11,108 nucleotides of DNA from Proteobacteria bacterium UBA1847 (GTDB taxonomy: Bacteria > Pseudomonadota > Gammaproteobacteria > Steroidobacterales > Woeseiaceae). A model generated the notes under the pieces. The model did not search any database. It was not told where the DNA came from and saw only the letters and a list, made by a program, of their open reading frames with translations. Where the stretch lies: assembly GCA_002338605.1 (NCBI GenBank), contig DDIP01000393.1, positions 1 through 11,108 on the forward strand, in the 5' to 3' direction. Below, piece by piece: positions 7,027-11,108 of this stretch (within the stretch, counting starts at the first letter, position 1; the number at the start of each line of letters is the position of its first letter). A program made the translations under genes and the position numbers.

Positions 7027-7727
7027 GCGCGGTCGAGCACAACGGCCATGTGCATCAGATTCGGGAAATCGCGTACGACGATCAGGCCGATATGGACAGA
7101 GTGGCGGACTTGCATATCGAGTTGCTCGGCTTCGGGCCCATGGCAGGATTGGGAAGGCGTTTTGTAAGAGATGCCTGCTATGCGAATAACATGCGGGATG
7201 GGCAGCTCAAAGTCGCCGTCTATGAAATCGATGGAGTCATCGGTGGATTTGTTGCCTACACCGATCGGTCGATATCCTTTCATAGGACGTCACTAAAGAA
7301 GCATTGGCTGCGTACGGCGTTCACTCTTATTCGATCGCTAATTGAAGACCCACGGCGCATCGTGGCTCTCGTGCGCGCGTTAGCGGTATTGGGATCACGA
7401 CGTACCGAGCACGGTATCGTAGGCAATGACCCGATGGGGGAAGTCGTTTGTATAGCAGTGCAGAAGGAATATCTGAAAACAGAATATCGCTTGCCAAGCG
7501 GTCCGCGACCGGGGGAATCGCTGATTGCCTATGCCGCGCATCGTTTGACTGAGCTCGGCGTGCATGAAATGCGAATGCTCGTTGATGCTGACAACAAGGC
7601 GGTTTTGTTCCTGTATCGTGCGCTTGGGGCGAGATTTGAAAATTACCAGCAAGCGGGCGAACCTATGATCCAGGTCTGGTTTGAATTGCCCCTCGAAAAA
7701 CAGGGGCTGGAAATCCCGTGGGCCTGA
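7023..7727 (+). CDS. GNAT family N-acyltransferase
   Basis: A 234-residue GNAT-fold protein of a type often found in surface-polysaccharide clusters. The N-terminus has the ADLHIELLGF...LGRRFVRD pattern (28-50), then KVAVYEIDGVIGGFVAYT (63-80, core strands). An arginine-rich helical insert follows at about 90-125, then EVVCIAVQKEYL (140-151) and the C-terminal NKAVLFLYRALGARF (191-205) with the typical N...Y...G spacing. It would move an acyl group from CoA or the operon's carrier protein to an amine. The pyrophosphate-loop motif (Q/RxxGxG/A) is poorly kept: PRPGES at 161-166. The start is TTG at 7023, overlapping the ligase stop by four bases (TTGA), with GAGGA at 7014-7018; an in-frame ATG at 7092 would cut 23 residues and part of the fold. 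Acceptor unknown. Confidence 0.8.
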   Translation: MSAVEHNGHVHQIREIAYDDQADMDRVADLHIELLGFGPMAGLGRRFVRDACYANNMRDGQLKVAVYEIDGVIGGFVAYTDRSISFHRTSLKKHWLRTAFTLIRSLIEDPRRIVALVRALAVLGSRRTEHGIVGNDPMGEVVCIAVQKEYLKTEYRLPSGPRPGESLIAYAAHRLTELGVHEMRMLVDADNKAVLFLYRALGARFENYQQAGEPMIQVWFELPLEKQGLEIPWA

Positions 7728-8479
7728 CAAGAAGAGAAACAAAGGCAGAGGTCGTTTCGGCGGTGAACGATCAATCGGGTGACTATTGGCAATCCCACTA
7801 CGATTCAATGGCCCACCACGAGTCACTCGACTTGTTCGATGCGGAGTCCCGCGACTATTTTGCCAGATTGCAAAAGGCAATCGACCTCAGGGACTATGAG
7901 CGAGTTCTGGACTTCGGTTGTGGTTTGGGTTTCGTCTCCGGACTGCTTGCGCCGAAAGTAGGCAGTTTGTTCTATTGGGACTATTCGGAAAACATGCTGG
8001 CAACGGCCAGGGTCAGGCTGGCCGGGTTTCCCAATGCGCAGGCTGTCGATCTTTCGCATCCCGGTGCGAGTGAGGACGACGCGAGGAGCCTCAACCTGAT
8101 TGTTGTCAACAGCGTCATACAGTACATGTCCGAGGACGATCTCTCGACATGGCTCGCGGTGTGGAAAAGCATGTTGAAAGCAAACGGTGAACTGGTGATA
8201 TCTGATCTGATTCTGCCCGAACCGGCATTTTTGCGGGAGGTCGCCGATTCTCTGACATTCTCGGCGAGGCAGGGATTTCTAATCCGGACACTACTGAAGA
8301 ACTTCGCACAATACGCGCGTTACCTTAAGGCAAGGCGGGATGCTCCCATGTCACGGTATTCGAAAGAACACTTCCTGAAACTCGCGGTTAGAGCCGGTTT
8401 TACAGTGGACTTCCTGGAGGAGAACCTGACGTACCGCACAAATCGGTACAGCGTAAAACTGAGTCCGATACCTGATTGA
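7718..8479 (+). CDS. Class I SAM-dependent methyltransferase
   Basis: A 253-residue methyltransferase with a Rossmann-like core. Motif I is VLDFGCGLG (63-71), the acidic residue after the second strand is D88 (FYWDYSENML), and motif post-I/II is LNLIVVNSVIQYM (125-137). GELVISDLI (157-165) follows as the next strand. The C-terminal 80 residues are helical and basic (KARRD, RYSKEH), likely the substrate cap. It starts at GTG 7718, ten bases inside the preceding gene; a GTG at 7763 (residue 16) is an alternative. Within this operon it could methylate the acyl group, the sugar hydroxyl or the carrier-bound intermediate. O-methylation is common in such glycans, but the target cannot be told from sequence. 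Confidence 0.88.
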   Translation: MGLTRRETKAEVVSAVNDQSGDYWQSHYDSMAHHESLDLFDAESRDYFARLQKAIDLRDYERVLDFGCGLGFVSGLLAPKVGSLFYWDYSENMLATARVRLAGFPNAQAVDLSHPGASEDDARSLNLIVVNSVIQYMSEDDLSTWLAVWKSMLKANGELVISDLILPEPAFLREVADSLTFSARQGFLIRTLLKNFAQYARYLKARRDAPMSRYSKEHFLKLAVRAGFTVDFLEENLTYRTNRYSVKLSPIPD

Positions 8480-8483
8480 TGCG

Positions 8484-9626
8484 ATGCCTAGTCTCGAAAC
8501 TTTCATAATCAGCGATGAAGACGGCTTTCAAGCCCTGGCCAATGACTGGAACAGGCTCGCGAGCCTGACAAATGCGGATTCAGTGTTCTTCCGGCACGAA
8601 TGGAGTGATGCCAGCTGGCAGTGGCTAAAACAGGAAGGATGTGAACTTTGTATAGTTTGCGTTCGCAGGGACGGCAACCTGATTGGGCTATGTCCGCTCG
8701 TTCGTCGTCGCATCACGCTGGCGGGCATTCGGATGCGAAAGTTGAGTTCCCTCGCTGTGCCGGATAACCAGGAGTTCAGTTTGCTCGCCGATCCGCAGGA
8801 TGTGGAATGTGTTGCGGCTGCCCTGTTCTCTGCCTTAAGAAACGGCACCGTGCAGTGGGATTTATTGGATTTCGAAAAGCTGCCCTGTGAGCTGCCGTCA
8901 ACAAAAGCGCTGTTGAATGCCGCGTCTGAATCTCGCTACGCGATTCAGGAAACGCTGAGACATGCGAATCCGGGCATTGACTTGAGGGGTGGATGGGACG
9001 CCTACTACGGCCGCCGCTCCAGACGACTCAAGAAAGGCAACAACCTGGTCAGAAATCGCCTGGAACGTGACGGCAAAGTCGTCGAGATTCAGTGCATTGA
9101 TTCATCCAATGACGATCTCGACCTGCAGTCTCTACTCAGGGTTCTGGAGGATATTTCGGCGCGTAGCTGGAAGTCCGTCACCGGGCTGACACTGGACAAT
9201 CCGGGTCCCGGTGCATTTCTCGCGCGGTTAAGTGAATTGGCAAGCAGAAACGCCTGGTTGCTTGTCTGGCTTTTGTTGATCGACCAAAAACCAGTAGCGA
9301 TGGAGTATCAATTGGAATTCAATGGCGTGGTATCGGGATTGCGCGCGGACTTTGATGATGAGTACAGCGACTCCTCGCCCGGAACACTGCTGAACTGGCG
9401 AATAATCGAGCAATTATTCGGGCGCGACGCCTCCTATTACGCGCTCGGCCCTGGCTCCAATGCTTACAAGGCCCGGTGGGTTGAGGAGTCCCGGGAACTC
9501 GTTGATGTGGTCATTTACGGGAATTCGCTACGCGCTAACGCCGTCCGGACACTCCAGCTTTACGTAAAACCGTTCGTCAAGCGAATCCTTGGGAAAAACG
9601 GCGCTTCGAGCCGCGAAGACGACTGA
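8484..9626 (+). CDS. BioF2-like / CelD-type GNAT acyltransferase (FemAB superfamily)
   Basis: A 380-residue protein of the double-GNAT FemAB/BioF2-like type (Pfam 'Acetyltransf_6', CelD/BcsL), usually annotated as a cellulose- or EPS-associated acetyltransferase. The N-terminal half (about 1-130) carries SVFFRHEW and a CIVCVRRDGNLIGLCPLVRR strand pair. The basic RRSRRLKKGNN stretch (177-187) leads into the second domain. That domain ends in the diagnostic SPGTLLNWRIIEQLF (298-312) and YYALGPGSNAYKARWVEE (318-335). Members attach acyl or aminoacyl groups to glycans or peptidoglycan precursors; here it may acylate the same sugar as the other genes. Its ATG lies 4 bases after the methyltransferase stop without a clear ribosome site, so coupling is likely. 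It is the last gene of the operon. Substrate unknown. Confidence 0.85.
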   Translation: MPSLETFIISDEDGFQALANDWNRLASLTNADSVFFRHEWSDASWQWLKQEGCELCIVCVRRDGNLIGLCPLVRRRITLAGIRMRKLSSLAVPDNQEFSLLADPQDVECVAAALFSALRNGTVQWDLLDFEKLPCELPSTKALLNAASESRYAIQETLRHANPGIDLRGGWDAYYGRRSRRLKKGNNLVRNRLERDGKVVEIQCIDSSNDDLDLQSLLRVLEDISARSWKSVTGLTLDNPGPGAFLARLSELASRNAWLLVWLLLIDQKPVAMEYQLEFNGVVSGLRADFDDEYSDSSPGTLLNWRIIEQLFGRDASYYALGPGSNAYKARWVEESRELVDVVIYGNSLRANAVRTLQLYVKPFVKRILGKNGASSREDD

Positions 9627-9692
9627 TTCGGAACAAAATCGTGCGACATGTCCTACTTTCCGGGCTGCGAGTTGCTATTGTGGCGGGAATGT

Positions 9693-9722
9693 CTTGTCGC
9701 CATAGACAAGGTGAAGCGACAA
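9693..9722 (+). other. Two overlapping, mutually exclusive hairpins in the 151-base intergenic region
   Basis: CTTGTC (9693-9698) pairs with GACAAG (9705-9710) around a 6-base loop. TTGTCGC (9694-9700) instead pairs with GCGACAA (9716-9722) around a 15-base loop. They share the left arm, so only one can form. No T run follows either one. The arrangement could be a leader-RNA switch for the secreted-protein gene, an operator dyad or chance. The rest of 9627-9777 shows no gene. Confidence 0.3.
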
Positions 9723-9751
9723 TTGGACGTGTCGGTGTAGATCCTTAACTT
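9723..9751 (+). promoter_or_regulatory. Weak promoter-like pair upstream of the secreted-protein gene
   Basis: TTGGAC (9723-9728, four of six to TTGACA) and TAACTT (9746-9751, three of six to TATAAT) are 17 bases apart, 26 bases before the ATG. Spacing is right but the -10 is poor. A transcription unit of its own is expected because the domain type and the gap both change here. Confidence 0.2.
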
Positions 9752-9777
9752 TTCGAATAAAACGGTCGGTGAGCACA

Positions 9778-11108
9778 ATGTGGAGATATCATCATCGGAG
9801 CAATGGTTCTGGCCTGATTGTCAGTAAGTTTCTGATATTGTTTGTTTTTCTGGCTTCGTCGCTGGCGAATGCTTCGTCTCTGCGGTATTTCGGCAATGGC
9901 ACCAACGACATCGATAGAGTCAAAATCCGTATTGATGACCCGGCCAACAATGCCCCCGGCCCGCCTGCTGATATTGGCGCCAGTGATTTCACGATCGAAC
10001 TGTGGCTCAAGGCAGCCTCGGGCAACAACGCCGGCGCTGTTTCCTGTGGTTTCAACTACAGCTGGATCAACGGCAACGTTGTCGTCGACAGAGATCGCTT
10101 TAACCAGGGACGTACCTTTGGTGTCTCGCTTGGCGCAGGTCGAGTTGCGTTTGCGGTGCAGAATGCGTCAAACGAGTCGCGGACTCTTTGCGGGTCGACA
10201 GACTTGCGGGATGGTGCCTGGCATCATGTGGCCGTGCAGCGCCGGCGCAGCGATGGGTTCATGTCGGTCTACGTTGATGGCGCACTGGAAGCCTCCGGTG
10301 ATGGTCCGGATGGCGATGTGTCGTATCCTGACAATGGGGTACCAACAAACGATTGCGGCGGGCCATGTACCGGCAGTGATCCGTTTCTCGTCATCGGCGC
10401 CGAAAAACACGATGCGGCACCGCAGTACCCGTCATTTTCCGGTTGGGTAGACGAGCTTCGATTGTCCAGTTCCTTGCGTTACTCAGCGAACTTCGCCCCG
10501 GCACAACAGGCATTTGTCGCGGACGCCAATACAGCGGCGCTGTACCATTTCGATGAAGGCAGTGGTGATGTGATTAACGACTCATCCTCTGCCGGTCAAA
10601 GCCCCGGCGAGCGACGATTTGGTGGCAATCCTGCCGGCCCGGCCTGGAGCGCCGATACCCCGTTTTCCGGAGGCGGCGGCGCCGGCACACTCCGCCTGTC
10701 TTCGGCTGCATACTCTGTTGCGGAAGATAGCGGCACGGCGACAATAACGGTCAATCGGACGGGTGGCGCCAGTGGCCAGGTGAGTGTCGACTTTGCAACC
10801 AGCGACGGCACCGCGACTGCCGGTGCCGACTACCAGGCGGCGATGGGAACCCTTAGCTGGCCGGATCTCGACTCCACCAACAAGTCATTTTCCGTCGCGA
10901 TAACAGACGATTTCGATAACGAGGGCGATGAGACGATCGACATAGCGTTGTCGAACGTGTCCGGCAATGCAGTGCTCGGATCTCCAACGGCTGCGGTGCT
11001 GACGATTTCGGACAACGATGTTCCGAATGCCGGAAGCGTGGGTCTGTCGTCAAGCGGCTATTCTACGGGCGAAGGCACCGCGGCGACGATAACGTTGACA
11101 CGCATTGG
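9778..11108 (+). CDS. Secreted LamG and Calx-beta repeat protein, 5' part (runs off the window)
   Basis: The open frame has 443 codons and no stop before the right edge. ATG 9778 is preceded by GGTGAG. A signal peptide is clear: basic/His n-region, hydrophobic KFLILFVFLASSLANA (17-32), cleavage probably after A32. Residues 35-235 look like a LamG/concanavalin-like domain (Laminin_G_3): FTIELWLKA (71-79), DGAWHHVAVQRR (145-156), YVDG (165-168), GWVDELRLS (222-230), with YHFDEGSGDVINDSS (256-270) as the usual closing strand. After a GGGGAG linker (298-303) comes a Calx-beta domain (304-414) with acidic Ca-type loops (DDFDNEGDET, ISDND), and a second begins near 420. Such proteins are exported surface, matrix or adhesive proteins. 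The C-terminal sorting signal is not visible, so the anchoring or secretion route is unknown. Confidence 0.88.
   Translation, partial: MWRYHHRSNGSGLIVSKFLILFVFLASSLANASSLRYFGNGTNDIDRVKIRIDDPANNAPGPPADIGASDFTIELWLKAASGNNAGAVSCGFNYSWINGNVVVDRDRFNQGRTFGVSLGAGRVAFAVQNASNESRTLCGSTDLRDGAWHHVAVQRRRSDGFMSVYVDGALEASGDGPDGDVSYPDNGVPTNDCGGPCTGSDPFLVIGAEKHDAAPQYPSFSGWVDELRLSSSLRYSANFAPAQQAFVADANTAALYHFDEGSGDVINDSSSAGQSPGERRFGGNPAGPAWSADTPFSGGGGAGTLRLSSAAYSVAEDSGTATITVNRTGGASGQVSVDFATSDGTATAGADYQAAMGTLSWPDLDSTNKSFSVAITDDFDNEGDETIDIALSNVSGNAVLGSPTAAVLTISDNDVPNAGSVGLSSSGYSTGEGTAATITLTRI
10687..11108 (+). repeat. Tandem Calx-beta domain repeats (at least two, second cut by the window edge)
   Basis: The segment from 10687 (GTLRLSSAAYSVAE...) recurs at protein level from about 11032 (GSVGLSSSGYSTGE...), a period of about 115 residues or 345 bases. 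The DNA copies are clearly diverged, so this is an old domain duplication, not a recent one. More copies may follow downstream. Confidence 0.7.

Noticed and set aside
9645..9652. Perfect 8-base palindrome GACATGTC just after the last operon gene.
   Set aside because: Too short to distinguish from chance, with no loop, T run or second copy nearby.
3680..11108. Exosortase/PEP-CTERM locus (deacetylase, ACP, ligase, FemAB-like protein and exported repeat protein occur together there).
   Set aside because: No exosortase, no PEP-CTERM tail and no diagnostic PEP-CTERM-type transcription or glycosyltransferase gene is visible in the window. The deacetylase motif 1 (DLDNQW) also differs from the FDVEDxF type I associate with those loci. 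The idea stays open only if flanking sequence adds these genes.

Overview
The window is a dense run of plus-strand genes with moderate GC, short or overlapping gene junctions and Shine-Dalgarno-type starts. It reads as part of a cell-surface polysaccharide (O-antigen or capsule/exopolysaccharide) biosynthesis locus from a Gram-negative bacterium. A gammaproteobacterium is my best guess, inferred from the wbp-type sugar genes and the codon style; no phylogenetic marker is present. I see no RNA genes, CRISPR arrays, insertion sequences or convincing minus-strand genes.

Region 1 (1-2489) makes a nucleotide sugar. It holds the 3' end of a hexapeptide-repeat sugar acetyltransferase (WbpD/WlbB type), a PLP-dependent DegT/DnrJ/EryC1 sugar aminotransferase (WbpE-like) and a non-hydrolysing UDP-GlcNAc 2-epimerase (WecB/WbpI family). 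Acetyltransferase, aminotransferase and 2-epimerase is the order expected for a UDP-2,3-diacetamido-2,3-dideoxy-uronic acid pathway whose earlier steps (6-dehydrogenase, 3-dehydrogenase) would lie upstream of the window.

Region 2 (2490-9626) follows a 165-base gap with a good extended -10 promoter candidate. It is one apparent operon of eight genes: a Gfo/Idh/MocA oxidoreductase, a NodB-type deacetylase with a variant first motif, a stand-alone acyl carrier protein, an SDR ketoacyl-reductase-like enzyme, a short AMP-forming acyl ligase, a GNAT acyltransferase, a SAM-dependent methyltransferase and a BioF2/FemAB-like acyltransferase. Together they could activate a small acid, load it on the carrier protein, reduce or otherwise adjust it, and transfer it to a sugar amine or hydroxyl that the deacetylase may expose. 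This acyl-decoration module is the most interesting candidate system here. Its chemistry is inferred from families and has not been shown.

Region 3 (9627-11108) is a 151-base intergenic stretch with two mutually exclusive hairpins. It is followed by the 5' part of a secreted multidomain protein (signal peptide, LamG/concanavalin-like domain, at least two Calx-beta repeats) that runs off the right edge. It is probably a separate transcription unit encoding a surface or matrix protein.
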